A model generated the notes under the pieces. That model worked only from the letters and a program-made list of their open reading frames with translations, was not told where the DNA came from and ran no database searches. A program made the position numbers and the translations under genes. This document shows positions 41,883 through 57,628 of a stretch of DNA of 64,000 nucleotides, piece by piece. Within the stretch, counting starts at the first letter, position 1. Every line of letters starts with the position of its first letter. This stretch comes from Balanoglossus misakiensis (Eukaryota; Hemichordata), in assembly GCA_040954595.2 (NCBI GenBank), contig CM082581.2, forward strand, positions 10,106,001 to 10,170,000, given 5' to 3'.

Positions 41883-44572
41883 GCATATGTAAATTAGAGG
41901 CGATTGCATTGCTACATCATTAAGACTTGTAGTTGAAGCTGTATTAAAAATGTTGTACATGTAGGATTGTCAATATACAAATATCCAAGTCAAGGGAAAA
42001 ACATTTTGTTGTATTGTTTTGCTTTAATTGCTATTCTTCTTGCGCTGCCAAGCTGTCATTTTTGAAGTTGCATTTGCTGAAATTTCATTTTGTGTCCTGT
42101 ATTTACAATCAGGGACTACATGCAGTAAATAAATTAATGTATTGTGAAAATGAACAAAGCTGTGTGATTGAATGTATCTCTTGTGTGGGTTAAATGATTC
42201 TTGAAGATGACAGACAACTTAGTGTTTATCAAATTACTCATCTTGGTAGAACCTTCGGGATATTTGGATCATTGGACACAGAACACCCACTGTTCACAGT
42301 TTCTCCACTAATCGTTTTCTTCAAACTGAATTTTGTTGTCTCCTAAGCACTTTCTTTCAATAAAAACCGGACGTGTTACCGTGAAAACCAGTTTCAATTT
42401 TAACGTCACTGGTCCCCGGTTTCCGATCCTACTTTGATATTCATATATCACTAAATAATGGTGTGCACCAATCCTTTGCTCTAGATACAAGAATGTATAA
42501 ACTTAACTTCATATTTCACGTTTGTTCACTACATATAAACAGTCGACGTTTACGAGACTTGGAGTAGAAATGTTGCGAACGCACCAAAAAGAAACGTACG
42601 TACGTGCATGCATGCCGCCAGCGCCAGGCCCATCCGGGTATCTTGGGTAAATATTCACGTAAGCGAGAACCGTCACGTGAATGACCTTATGGGATGACCC
42701 GGAAAGCCAGAGGAAGTGAGTAGTTTTAAATACCGGGAAACATGGGAAAAGTACAAGGAACATGAATGCTCGGGTGTATGAATATGCAAACCGCATGACC
42801 GAAGAACTTCCTGCCATTCTGTTAGTTTTTAGCCTTGCGGTTTCGTATGTGGTATAGTTGCCCGAGATTTAATCCACAATAGTCCAATACGACATGTACC
42901 AGTACTGTCTCTGCTTGACAGCCAATAGGGCCTATACATGTCCTTTTGTATTGTACATGTACACAAATTGTATAAAGCACAGACAAATAAAGCATGAAGC
43001 AACAGTTTTTTTATACCATGACTGCTGTCAAATGGTGACCAGTCTCGTTTTGCCATGGAAGAGTAAAATATAAATACAAACATTCGTGGTCTTGCCTTGC
43101 CTTGTATACATGTATCATATTGTATTGTTTTGTATTGTGTTTTTATACAAAACAAGTAGAAAATTGCGGCTGAAGTAGACAAATCTTACTGACTTGTCAT
43201 GTCGGATAAAGCCCTTATAAATAGATAACCTCTTGCCATATGTATGAGTAATCGTCCGACAATGCCCGACAACAACCGAAAGAAACTTGTCCTTGCATTG
43301 TCTTGTCATACCATCGGTATTTCGTTCACGACGCTGTTGCGGAAACGTACGCCTTCCGGTCCGGTTTTGCTGCTTCCGGTCAGACACCGCGTTCGCGTAC
43401 GGTATAACTGAATAAATCTGAGCCGAATATGTGTAACATTACAATCATCTGCTGAGGAAAAGTTCATGGGGCCGGGGCTATCCAACCTTTGTCGATCCCG
43501 ATGAAAAATCACCGCCCTTCCAAATCTGTCACGCGACTTCGAGGTGCATTCCCAATATGACAGTTGACAGGCTAACAGGTGGTAGATATGTGACGGGTTT
43601 ACTTACTTAGGTCACGGCCGGACATACCAAAAATACATGTAACAAACATCAAAACGATGTAGACCCAACCCTAAGATAATTCGAGGCATCTTTATCGTCG
43701 TATTACAACGAACAGAAATGTAATAAGAGGCATATACGAATGGGCCACTTTGACCATCGCAGATTTAAAGTCAAATCAATGAGTTCTTCGTTAGATTTCT
43801 TCTAAAAATAGGGCCTATATGTTATTTAAACAAGACTGAAACTTAGCCTTCCACATAGTTCTCTATTAGGACACAAATCTTTCCTTTCAACACTGCATGA
43901 TAACGTTCCTTGCCTGAATTTATGAACTTCGAAAACTCTCTCAACGAGTAAACATCTACCCAATGCACAAAAAAGTTTTTATCCGAAACATATTGTATTT
44001 TATCACAATTAATAACAGCTATTAGGGACTAAGAGCCCTGAATTCCATAAATCGGGACGCAAAGCGGGGTTGACTTGTTTGTTTATAATGTGCGCAACCT
44101 AGCACTAAGCAACGCAACAAATCAGGACTTGCGTTGACATGTCCAAGAAATTAGTTTAACGGCTTTATAAGTAGGTCAGAGTGCTCTATGGTAGTGGTCA
44201 TGCGTCGAGCGGGTGTCGCGTTTAAACGCTCGAACTGTAAGGTATTCCACTTGAAATGTCTGGTTTAATTATTGACCCTTTACTGATTAATTTGGACTTC
44301 TATAAACAGTAGGCTATTCTGTTTAACCAATACTAGGATAGCGCAAAAATTGCGATTACAATGGGACTATTGCCGCGATTGAGCCAATATGACATAAGCT
44401 GTCAGCCCGCCATCTTATACAATGCTGTTTTTCAGAAAGAACGCCTTCACGAATCTATCAAAAATACTACAACTATATAGTTTACTATCGTTGTATAGTA
44501 TAGTAAATTAATGTACAGTAAAGTGCCAGGTCATATTGTAGTATAAATGTAATATAATATAGTGTATCATAT

Positions 44573-44640
44573 ATGTATAACATTATAATTATCGTATCAT
44601 ATCAAATCATATCATACCATGTCATATCGTATCATATCAG
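44573..44640. repeat. Low-complexity AT-rich (ATCAT)n-like stretch
   Basis: Degenerate ATCAT units, e.g. repeated ATATCAT/ATCATAC between 44590 and 44640. Confidence 0.7.
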
Positions 44641-45125
44641 TAATATAAATGTGGATATAAATAACTATAATCGTTCTTCGGAACCGTTTCGGTTTCATTA
44701 TCGAATTAAAGGAATCAGTAATTGTCTTAGTATGATAGGTCCGTCCCTAAAAAGATTGCGTACGTGTGGCAAAGGCACTCTTCCTGCATTGTCGCAAACA
44801 TGATGGAAAATAGATTCCAAATAATTCGAAAGTTCGTGCAGAAGATCACAGTTCCGTATCGTCGTTCCGCACAAAGTACGTCATTCCCGACGTGAGACGA
44901 GAACTGATTATACTTAACTAGGGCGACAGTAAACATCTTGCATCCATGATACATTCGGTTGAGTGTATCAGATTACGACAATGCCATCGCTGATCCCAAA
45001 AGCGACTTCGTCGAACGCACTTCACTTCATTTAAAATTCCCACTTGCTTATTTCTTTGGCCTCTCTGTACTGCGTATTTTTTACCCGGTCACTTTTTCTA
45101 CAAAACACGTCTGGATGTCACATTT

Positions 45126-45135
45126 CCATATAAGG
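45126..45135. promoter_or_regulatory. CArG box with overlapping ETS core
   Basis: CCATATAAGG followed directly by AAGTC, so an AGGAAGT ETS core overlaps the CArG box. It lies about 3 kb downstream of the EGR stop. It could be a distal serum-response element. Confidence 0.35.
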
Positions 45136-46500
45136 AAGTCGGGTCGTTGTCCCGGTAATTTGGAAACATGCGCCAGTGATTTGAATGCAATATATGTCAA
45201 ATGAACATGTGTGACGTCGGCGTTGTCAGCTCTAAGATATTAATGGATATCTGTAAACATCGGTGACTTTCGGCCGCTCTCGGAAACGAATTTTAATACC
45301 AACAAGGTCAAACGTTCGACTTCCCCATTTCAGCTATTTCTGTACACGATCCTTCGACTGATGTGTCGTTTCCAGCGCTGCGGCCTCTCATGCAAAATAC
45401 CGATGGGGACCATTTATTAGTTTTGGTCGGAGGATCGACGATAGATTTTTCTGTTTTCACCGCCCATTTAACAAGCGACTTGGCAAATACGGCTATTTTT
45501 ATCCGAGCAAAATCGAAATTCGAATGCTGTAAACCCGAGGGATTATGCTGAATTAATGCAGGGGCCGGCTAACCAGAGTGACGTCGAACAGACGCATCAG
45601 CCGAGTCGTGATAAAAATCCCGAGATGACAATTCGTTCAAACAAGCGAGTAGACATTCGCTAGCACGAAAGAGGAGCGATATATCAGAACAAGAAAAAGC
45701 TGTAAGATGTGCACATCCACATGTAACCCCCTCGGATAAAGTGCGTAAAACTATAAGTGGTGAGGTTTAAAATATGCGTCTTTGCGTGTTTCTAAAAATA
45801 GCATCTTTCGTTGTAACGTCACAGCGCTCTAATCACAGGTATGTTTGCGTGGTTCGGTCAATCCCGACTTAAATATTATACCATTATATAGAGTGTGCCG
45901 CTAACCGATTTGGATATTTGTAGATTTCTCGTCATTACACGATGACCCTGCGACATTCAGGGACGTGTTTCGTATTTTTTCGGCTTTCCTGGGAATGCGA
46001 CAGCAGAGTGTACAAAAAAATAAAATCATTTGCTAGGCTTCAGAAAAAGATTTATCACTGTCCATCAGTGACACCTACGCTTTCACAATAATCGGAATAC
46101 ACGTCTTGTTCTAATTTAGACACGTTCAAGAATGAGAAAACAATAGTTCACATTATATATAGTAGTTATGAATACATGTATACCATAAAATTAAACTGTG
46201 TGTCGGGGTCAGTATGAAATATTAGAGCGTCAAGGTGGCTCAGAAATAGCAGATGATAAAATGCGTGTAGTTATTACAAAAAACATAGAAAAGGATTTAT
46301 CAATTGCCATCTAAATAAAATCTGGGTCATGTTGCGGTCAATAAAGACTCACGTCGTACTAATTAATGTAATACCTTGCTCTCTGATTTTCATCATGAGC
46401 GAATATTTTTTGTTTAAATTCAACACAGACAACCGCAACAATCACGACATGAACAATATTAACTACACAAAGATGGTTCATTTCATTTCAATGTGGGTCT

Positions 46501-46506
46501 TTTATT
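46501..46506 (-). terminator. Candidate EGR poly(A) signal
   Basis: AATAAA on the minus strand, 1.7 kb past the EGR stop. Several ATTTA pentamers (TAAAT as written, e.g. around 46885, 46918, 47327 and 47809) lie between. This would suit a short-lived immediate-early transcript. Confidence 0.35.
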
Positions 46507-48184
46507 AATGGTATTCTCCCCAAGGAGGAATGGTATCACGAGTTTACATATTATAGTAATTCCGTTTTTCGTATATACAGTTGACAAAACAAAGGCATAG
46601 AGGAAAGAAGCCAACATTTACAATATGGTCATTAACATATAAAAATTAGGACAACGATTTACTCTTGATAAAGAACGTACAAATTGACACAAATATGTAG
46701 AAAGAGTAGAAATAACTGTGATACTTCGTAACACTTCTCAAAACGACAACACACATACAAATAAAAAACATAATCATATTCTGACAAAAATCTGAACTTC
46801 ACAATCACATGAGAAATAAAGAAGTGACTAACATAATCTCTAAGCAATATTGACCATAGCCTTTGTTCGTATTCGCAAATACCTCGTAAATATCGCCGTG
46901 ACGTCACCATCGGCCGATAAATCTAATTTGATCGAGGTGATGACGTAACACGCGTTTACTGACTCCGAAAATAAAACGGTTGAGTGTCTGGACTGCATGC
47001 TGACGAAACTACACCTATCTGCAGATGATTCCGACTAAAATGTACACACGGCTGTCAACAACTACTGACAAATACGTTTGAACTGAAAGGACGATTCGAA
47101 AGAGCCAATGAAGGAATAGAAAAATAAAGCGCTATATATAGATATATATAAAAATTCATTTCCTATCAGTCTGTATAGCTTGATTGGGATTTGCGTACAT
47201 TTACGTAGATGCCCTCCACAAACACATCACACCTACGTCATCAGCGTTTTAACATACGGGCACAACACGATGACATCACGATATTAAAAATATGCGGCTG
47301 CTATGACAATATACGGCATTAGAATATTAAATTAGATGCACGCCCGGGTCATCCCGAAGAACACGCTCAGCTCGGCGGCAGTGTTTCGCTGTATAGGCGG
47401 ACTCAGTATATACAGACGGTGCATATACACGCTCTGCCGTACAGAAACTGCCGAACGAACGCCGAGCGCCGTTCAGTCGTCTGACCAGGAAAATTCATCG
47501 TTTAAAACGTTCTTCTCCGAGTAAAAGAAAATAGTGAAAAGATACATCGAACAGAGTTTACATCTAAAACGGCCAAAATACGTCGATAATTTCCAGCGAC
47601 TTTTAAAAGACGGGTTACAACCGCCGAACAGTTAAAAACAAACAAAAATGAACAGTAAAACTGAACACGAATGCACGATACAAACATCGAGCATATATAT
47701 TGACAAAAAGTTCTAAATTTCAAAAGGTATGTTTTTCAAATCTGAACACCAGGTTCAACATATACAATATAATTTTTAAAAAATATTAATTTAGTAGACA
47801 CATGATTGGGTAAATTGGTTTAAAGACAACGGCATGGCGCTTGAACTAGCATTTCTAAACTAGATCCAAAACGACCGATAAACTATTTTTATCGTCTGAA
47901 AAACAACGGGTTGAAGAACAACGATATTGAGCCCTACATTTGACAGAGTACAACCCTTCAAGCATTTCCTGGCAGTTTAAAATGAACTTTTTTCACATTT
48001 GAGCGTAACGTTTCAAATAAAAAAAAATTCTGCTATAACATGGTGTCCTGATGGAAAAACAAAGTACTTTTCTTGAAACATCACAAAGCGGAAAGTAGTA
48101 GGCTATATCGAGTTCAAAATGTCCTACTTAAAAAACAAACTACATATATATGTCCATAGAAATATATATTACTGTAATCTGTAT

Positions 48185-50567
<2,383 letters not shown>

Positions 50568-50770
50568 ACGTTAATACAAACTCAAATGTGGTGAGGAGGA
50601 TGCCAACGGCTCGTCGAATTCTGATCACAAGGTCCGTTCATAAAATTTACTACGATGCGAGAAAGAACTTGCCGGTTTTCCGAAGTAGTGCTGTCGTAGT
50701 GTAGCCGATGAATGAATGAACTTCGTAGGCGTAGTCTTGTTTTATCACATTCATTCACTAAACCAAATGA

Positions 50771-50780
50771 CTATATAAGG
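50771..50780 (-). promoter_or_regulatory. TATA-like / CArG-like element of EGR
   Basis: CTATATAAGG as written contains a TATA box and differs from a CArG box at one base. It lies about 205 bp upstream of the EGR start codon, so transcription could begin near 50740. A CCAAT motif is at 50801-50805. Confidence 0.5.
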
Positions 50781-50855
50781 AAACCTATGTATGACGCTGA
50801 CCAATCAGAGCGGACTAATGTGTCAATAGAGCTCCTTTTATTGCCATGCGATAAG

Positions 50856-50870
50856 TGACGTCAAATGACG
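50856..50870 (-). promoter_or_regulatory. cAMP response element of EGR
   Basis: Full palindrome TGACGTCA at 50856-50863, followed by a half site TGACG at 50866-50870. It is about 290 bp upstream of the EGR start codon and ~80 bp from the TATA-like element, a normal CREB position. Confidence 0.65.
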
Positions 50871-51165
50871 TTTTCATAAATAAAAGATTATAATTGTTTC
50901 GATGACATGGCTGAAGAAAACGATATTGAAGCATATTTACGGCGTATTTCACGTACATGCATAAGTAGACTAAGCTTCAAAATAACACGGCCTTGCAAAA
51001 ACAGCAATTATTGCACGCTGTTTGTGAAATGGCGCAGTTTTTGTCTGCAGCCGTTCTGGGTTCCGCATTCAAATAGCGGAACGCTTTGTTTACCTATTCT
51101 CTTGATAATGAGATAAGAGAACATGAATATTTAATTTAATTGTGTTCGGGAAATGCCGGAGTTGA

Positions 51166-51175
51166 CCATATATGG
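51166..51175 (-). promoter_or_regulatory. CArG box upstream of EGR
   Basis: CCATATATGG, a perfect SRF consensus, 599 bp upstream of the EGR start. A weaker ETS-like CCGGAG is at 51156-51161. Confidence 0.6.
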
Positions 51176-51343
51176 TAAGAACGAGGGCGAGCATGTTTCC
51201 GAACATTGATTACGAGTTTACTCATTTACATTACAAAGGTAACGTCATCACGGGCTGGAATGTCTCTACTATTGGGTTGGCCCGCTGTCTATAGATGGCT
51301 ATACGATCGGGGCTGATTATAGTTCGGGTAGCGTTCGGAAATT

Positions 51344-51365
51344 TTCCGGATTCTTCCTTATTTGG
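51344..51365 (-). promoter_or_regulatory. Serum response element: ETS site plus CArG box
   Basis: CCTTATTTGG at 51356-51365 is a second perfect CArG box. TTCCGG at 51344-51349 (CCGGAA on the minus strand) is an ETS/Elk core 6 bp away. This is the pairing that binds SRF with a ternary complex factor in vertebrate EGR1 and FOS promoters. It is about 780 bp upstream of the start codon. Confidence 0.6.
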
Positions 51366-53021
51366 CATGTGCAGGGAAAGAATAAGAATTCACACCAGCA
51401 GCGCTGAGAGCTTGAAATACTAAGTATTAAGCTGTGCCTATTTTTTTTTACAAAGCCAGGTTTTTCCAACAAAGACTTCTTCGGATTTTTTTTTATTTGG
51501 CAAAAAATATTTTGTATCTGAGTAACGGAATTAGTTATTTTTAGGTATGTTTTTCACGAATCACAAACTGCATCGCATTCAACCGAACTTGGTGGACTCG
51601 GTCTTGCTTCGGGCTGCAAGCTACGCGGTTTATTCAAGGGGCCCTCCCCCTTCTTCGTCTCTGTCACGTATCCTTAAATAAATCTAAATATTTGACGCGG
51701 CGAACTGCCTCACAGGTCATGTCTGCGAGATGAAATACGGCTGCTGGATAAAGGGTAAGAATATTTTGCAGGTTTCATAAAAATATTTCTTTCCATTTTC
51801 TTCAATACACAATTCATCCGTCCTAATTAAATGTTAGACTTGATTTTGCATTTCTCGCATCAAATACCGTGACATCAAGTGTTAATATGTTTCTATCCGT
51901 ATTGATTCTATTATGATCATTTCTTAGGATATTGAAGATTACTCAAGTTAGTGTCGGCTGCTCACCATCAAAAACAATTCATTTTTAATACAATCTCAAA
52001 TTCTTTACCCAGAATTTACCGGGAGTCGTTGTTCTTCGATAGTCTGGTATTGCGGCTATATTTCTTAAACAGTTTGCTTTATTCTCTGTTTGTGTAGAGT
52101 ATTCAAATTTTGCTGTAATAAATTTAAGTTTTTTGGGGTCATCGCGTATACAGGTCATTTGGCAGCAATCTCTTCAATTATTTTCAATAATAAATCGTTG
52201 ATACGAGCAAAATAGTTTGTTTTTTAAAAAAATACCACCGTTCTGAATTGTGTATTTTTTTTCTTTTCGGAAATCTTTCAGGCACGGTGGCTAATATTAC
52301 GAGTCATGTGTAAACATCTATGAATGAAATAGAATGAGACGAACGTAGTGACGGCAAATGCGTAGGCCGGGTTTGTGTAGTATTGCACGAAAACAACGTC
52401 GGGTATTTATAGAACAGTTCCCGCCAATGATCTGTTGCTTACTAGTACGAGGCTAAATGTCGTAGGATGCCGCCTTTGTTGCCTCTAGAAGTTACCGTTA
52501 TTCCAAAACAAAAGATGTTTTCGTCGAAAATCACGAATTAGACATTTCCCCCAAAGACACAGTAATTTTAGATTTTTTCGGTGATCCTGATGGGCGCTCG
52601 TGTATTAATTTTGCCGATTCCTAAAGTACGAATGACATTTAATTTGTTGTTTGACCAACTTTCAATATTATGGATGGCTTGTATTGGTTTGTTTCCTTCG
52701 TTGGGACTTCCGACATTTTCTACACATAAAAGAAAAATCAAAATCCTCAATATCCTGTTATACACAAGAAAAAACATCTCAATGAAAATTTCCGGACTGG
52801 CACTGTACTTTCGTGCGTTTTTTTTCGGGGCGATTTCTAATTTTAAAAGTCAGCATATTTTCGCAGAAAGTGTAATCGTGAGCTGAGAATATTTTTCACC
52901 TACATATAGGCTTTTCCATTGCTGGCTCACAATTGTCACTGTTTGCCGTGGCTCTCCCACCGCCCGTGTGATCTTCATCTTCCTTTGTCTCTGATTTACT
53001 CCCTCTCCGTAAACCCTCTCT

Positions 53022-53096
53022 CTCCAAGTCTCTCTCTCTCTCCCTCCCTCCTCTCTCTCTCTCTTTCCCTCTCTCTTTCTCTCTCTCTCTCCCCCC
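53022..53096. repeat. (CT)n pyrimidine tract
   Basis: About 75 bp of CT-rich sequence (CTCTCT with CCCT interruptions). Confidence 0.9.
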
Positions 53097-55554
53097 GACT
53101 TTCTCTAAATTTGGCTAAATGAAGAATTCTGACCTTAGACTCTTACTAACAACCAATATCATTGATTCCACCACTATTTCTGTGTGATATCATGTTCTCA
53201 ATGACGAAATAGAAAATCATAATACGGAATGAAAAAATATGAATAATATATAGTTTTATGAGAAAACCAGGGGATCTGAAAATGAGTTGAGATTTGTTCA
53301 AAACGGAAGTCTTTATTTCATAATCGGCAGCTTTTTAGTGACAGGTGCGGGAATGATAATCAGACTCGGAAACACAATCGTTGCTTTAACATACGTAGCA
53401 GGCATTGTTAATTCCAACAATACAGCCGGGTGCGCGCGGTTTTCTGGCGATTGTACCCGAACAATAGCCTGGGTCACCGCAGGCCTTGGTTACACTCCTA
53501 TTGAAAGCACCGAACCCAACGGAAGTGATTCATCTAAAAGGGTAATCCCCGCTTCTGTATGCGTCGCGGGCATCGAAAACTTTGTCTTTGAACCTCATTC
53601 ACACGACTGTCCGAAAATTATTCATGGAATTTGCATTTCCTGTGAATATGACTGAAAGTTTCCAATCCTATAACAAATCAGTTATAGTGGTAAAAGCTCC
53701 CTCTTTACTTTTTGTTCGGCTTTTGCTGTTCTCATTCAGCTGCTGGCGCCGCTCTATTGTGCTGTCTTGACTTTTTTTTAAGTATAAAAGTAAAGTTTGA
53801 GATTTGTGTGGTAATAGTCCTTCGACTTCAGCTCAACCTCTACGTTAAAAACCGATATCGGTTGCATTCCCGGAATCCAGTTTCAATCTCGGGCGTGACC
53901 GGCCCTAAGGTCAACCACTACTGTTATAGTAAAATGATATGGGCGTTAACATGCTCCGGACAGTATAATGACTGACCCGCTGATCACGTGATCGCCAAAC
54001 CGAGATTCTTAATGGAGTTCGCGCCATCTTGGTCATGTCGGAACATGAACACCGCCAATGTGTGCGGTTACCCATAACAAATGAGTTTACAAATGTTTCC
54101 TAAAGTGGCTAGGATGTACGTTGCTTCAGTTCAGCCACGCGCGCGCTCAACTCGAGAGTTGTGTTATATCACCTCGGCATTGTTCTTCTGGTAATAAAAC
54201 GTCTTGGATCAATTATCCCACATTTTACTTTATGTCGACTTTGCACGTCCTAAACGTGGCCTTTCTAGCTTTTGATTTATATAAAGCGATGTCCCATCTG
54301 AAGTCAAGGTACAGAATTTCTTCAACTGTCGTTAACATTCCTTACATATTCGTATTTCTGTTTTAATAACTTGAAGGATTCAGTGGAAACATTTCAGACA
54401 CTCGTCTCAACACAGCCGACGGTACGTACTCTCAGCGCATACCATGATTGTCAAAGACATTATCACCATACGTTATTTATAACACCCTCGATGACACTTG
54501 GTCAGAAAATTCTCTGGCATCTTAACAGACCCGTTGGTTCACCCGCCCTAAATTATAATTGTTTCTTAAAAGTGGGTCGCTCTTTTGGGGTCAACGCTCG
54601 GTTATCCGGCGTTTCCAGGGAAGTTCTGTGACCTCACGTGAACAAACACTCCGATGGTTTGCTCGACCGCGGTCAGTGAATGATAAACGCGGTATCGAGA
54701 CATACAGTCCACGCCCACCTGTTAAGTTACCAACTTTGGTTTCATCCTTCAATCATCGCGTCGCGCTCGTGCACCTGGACGTATACATATTAATCCGATA
54801 TCGGTTGTATTTTGGTTTGATATACATGTTTTCGGAGAAGAAATGTATTCAGTTTTTAAAAAATACAGAGCGACCTGTGTGTTCTCGCAAGGTTCCGTAC
54901 TTTGGCACTAGGCCCATGGCGACGCGACTTGTTGAAATAGGCTTACCTATAAATGATAACTCTTCGTACGCACGCTCCGACCCGACCTCAAATTAAAACG
55001 AACGGGGGCTATGAACGTGGATTATTTCCGTGGGTGACTTTAAAAACACTATTTTGTTTGATTTGATCGCGAATATATACAACTGGCATTGAAATTTGAA
55101 TGACGAAAGTTCCCCCATCCACTGACTATAAACGTATAGGCCTACTGTGGAACTATCATGTCACGTGCAATTGCAGCTATATGACGCCGGCGAATTGGCA
55201 CTGGTTATTTGAGCAACTGAGTCACACACGTTAAAATCACAAAATGTATAAGTTCCGTTACTCTCTTCTTCGCTCTGATTGTCTATACCCGAAAACGTGC
55301 AGGTAAACACTCAACCGGAGTGCACCTCTTTTAATAAGTCTCGAGGCGTTCAGCAGAGCTATGACGCTGTCACTACATGTATATACGTGAGCACTGGAAG
55401 ACGAGAGAAAATTATCTATTTCCCCTTTCAAGAAATCGCGGGATGACGAAGTCTTATTCCAGTAAACAGTTTGATTTTATGTTAATTTCACTTCTACGTT
55501 ACATTCTTCACGTATCAGTCTTCAGAAAACGTAAATGTCGCAAATAATCCGCTA

Positions 55555-55583
55555 CAGAGAGAGAGAGAGAGAGAGAGAGAGAT
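55555..55583. repeat. (GA)n microsatellite
   Basis: About 14 perfect GA units. Confidence 0.95.
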
Positions 55584-57268
55584 CATAGCCGAGCAAAAAG
55601 TAATTCGGGAGTTTCTTTAGTAAAAGTGGGTACGACTACTCCATGCCAGGGTGGGCACGTCCTACCCGGCAAACAATTCAACCGCGAATCCCCCGGGGGA
55701 AATTTGATATGTGATCAGAATTGACGAGTCAGTGAAGCAAAAAGGGAAGTCACGGTCAGGGATGATGACTACAGGGGAACAATTAAGGAGAACAGTTTGA
55801 CTTTAAGGGCTGGACGAACGAGAATCTCATTTTTTCTCCAACTTTTTGGAGATTAAAAAAGTCTAACGAAAATGGTTAGGGTAGTTGGAGTATGGGCAAG
55901 CCAATGACACCCGCTCCAAAAGTTAAATGATTCTCCATGATTTACAAGCAAAAAAAGTTCAGGAGATAGAAATGCACATTAATAATACACGTACTGCACA
56001 GAAAATACAAATGTGTACAAATGTATATAAATCTATTGTAGGCAAGTTACACGAATAAACACACGTATACAGATGAATTTGTTTCAGCTATACGAATCCT
56101 GTACATCACTTGGAACCCGTGTGATATCAACACAGACACGTGATTATAATTTCAAAAATAGAACAAAGGTACAGTTCGTTGATTGTCACCGATAGCTCTA
56201 TCGTGATTGGTGTGTTTCTTGTCTCTTTCACAAAGGGTCAACAGCTGACGAGAGTTTGATCTTGGTGGTAATGACATCAAGTGGTGCTCTGTGAGGAAAT
56301 GGATCTACGTAGTCTGCAATGAGTGAGTGTACTTAAAGTCACGTGTTGATGCCTGCGTGCAGACAAAATATGACCACTCACTTTCGCCTTGGTTGATAAC
56401 ACCAAGGATGGAGTGGCTTGTTGGACTCCAAGGACATCATTGATACACTGATTGGGCACTGACAGATAAAAAATATATACTAGTAGATCTATATATATAT
56501 GTGGTGTACGTGGAGTGAAGCAAAGCACTTGACATTGAAATAATACAAGGATGCGTTTTTAATGCTTGGTGCTAAATAAAGATTGACACGTAAACCCCTC
56601 GAAATCACGATTTCGTGACGCCGTTGTCAATGTCATTGAGTGAACGATGGTGGCGCTGTGTATGAATGTACTATCTTCACGTAAGTTGGGATTGTATATG
56701 AGTACCTAAGGTTTCCTAAAAACTCAGATTCTGAAAAGTTGTACGATTGAAAACCTTTTGGTTTCGTTTTAGCCAAACATCCTTGCACGGACACAACATT
56801 AACCCTTGCTCGTAAAAAACTACCCACCTCCTGATAAGTCCGACCAGACCCTAAACACTGACTTGGAGTCATGATATTATCTCCGATGTTTTGCGAAAAA
56901 CACATTGAAATAGTAAATAAGAGTGTAACGCTTTGACACGGGTGTGACGTAATGGCGTGCGCACGTAAGGTGTGCACACGCAAATCATATCACAAAGGAG
57001 CGTCTTTTGTGTTGTTATGGAAATGGCGAAGGTTGCTGTACTGATCAACTAGCCACCTGTGACGTCAGTGGCTAGCATAGATAGATTCAAACGTCACGCG
57101 CGGCTATCAGAGTAAATTATTGGTTCTATATTCATTTATATAAGATGTGTAAACATGATGTATATAAGATGTTTTCCTTTGACTATTATTTTAGTGTTCA
57201 TACACGTGAATTTTTCTGTTGATTATACCACGGTCGGTGTCGCGGTGTGAGACCGCACTCATTTCTTC

Positions 57269-57270
<2 letters not shown>

Positions 57271-57309
<39 letters not shown>

Positions 57310-57320
57310 ACAACAACAAC
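57271..57320. repeat. (ATC)n(AAC)n microsatellite
   Basis: About 12 ATC units followed directly by four AAC units. Confidence 0.95.
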
Positions 57321-57333
57321 ATGATTTATATGA

Positions 57334-57339
57334 TTTATT
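57334..57339 (-). terminator. Candidate poly(A) signal of the PEBP-like gene
   Basis: AATAAA on the minus strand (TTTATT as written), 290 bp past the stop codon. Confidence 0.35.
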
Positions 57340-57420
57340 ACTCTATTCCCTGTGGTTTCTATCAATAACTCTGACTTGTTCTTTCCCCAATCAGTTTAAG
57401 TCAGTCACAAGAATAGAGAT

Positions 57421-57452
57421 CTAAATAAATAAATGAATAAATAAATAAATAA
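57421..57452. repeat. (AAAT)n microsatellite
   Basis: AAAT/AATA units, about seven copies with one variant. Confidence 0.9.
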
Positions 57453-57628
57453 ATTTCCAATCCCTTAAACAAAGCCTAGGTAACATATGTTTTACACAAA
57501 CGTCTACCCATGTCAACTGAATTCCATGCAGTGACACTGACAGAGAAAACACATACAAAGCAAAGACAACAGGGTTACTGTAAAACCGATTCATGCTAAG
57601 TGGAATCTCTGACCGATGTTGATTCTAT

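Larger units (their letters stand above)
40094..48184. other. Gene-free interval between ADO and EGR
   Basis: 8.1 kb holding the ADO 3' UTR at the left and, on the minus strand, the EGR 3' UTR at the right (probably from about 46490). No coding region or RNA gene recognised. Perfect CArG boxes lie at 41873-41882 and 45126-45135, a full CRE at 46899-46906, an AT-rich (ATCAT)n-like stretch at 44573-44640 and a YY1-like AAGATGGCGGG (minus strand) at about 44407-44417. Confidence 0.6.
50568..57628. other. EGR upstream region and gene-free interval to the PEBP-like gene
   Basis: 7.1 kb. The first ~800 bp upstream of EGR look like an immediate-early promoter (listed separately). The remainder has CT, GA, ATC and AAAT microsatellites, a YY1-like AAGATGGCGC (minus) at 54021-54030 and a CRE at 57060-57067. 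Open frames at 53287-53655 and 54559-54996 match nothing I know and lack supporting splice structure. Confidence 0.6.

Noticed and set aside
53287-53655. 122-residue open frame upstream of EGR (+)
   Set aside because: No family resemblance, no splice partners and no supporting promoter or poly(A) context; length is within chance for 7 kb of non-coding sequence.
54559-54996. 145-residue open frame (+)
   Set aside because: Composition looks random, with no recognisable domain; it sits in a gene-free flank with no matching exons.
57271-57452. Possible CRISPR-like or structured repeat array
   Set aside because: These are simple ATC, AAC and AAAT microsatellites without spacers; the genome is eukaryotic.
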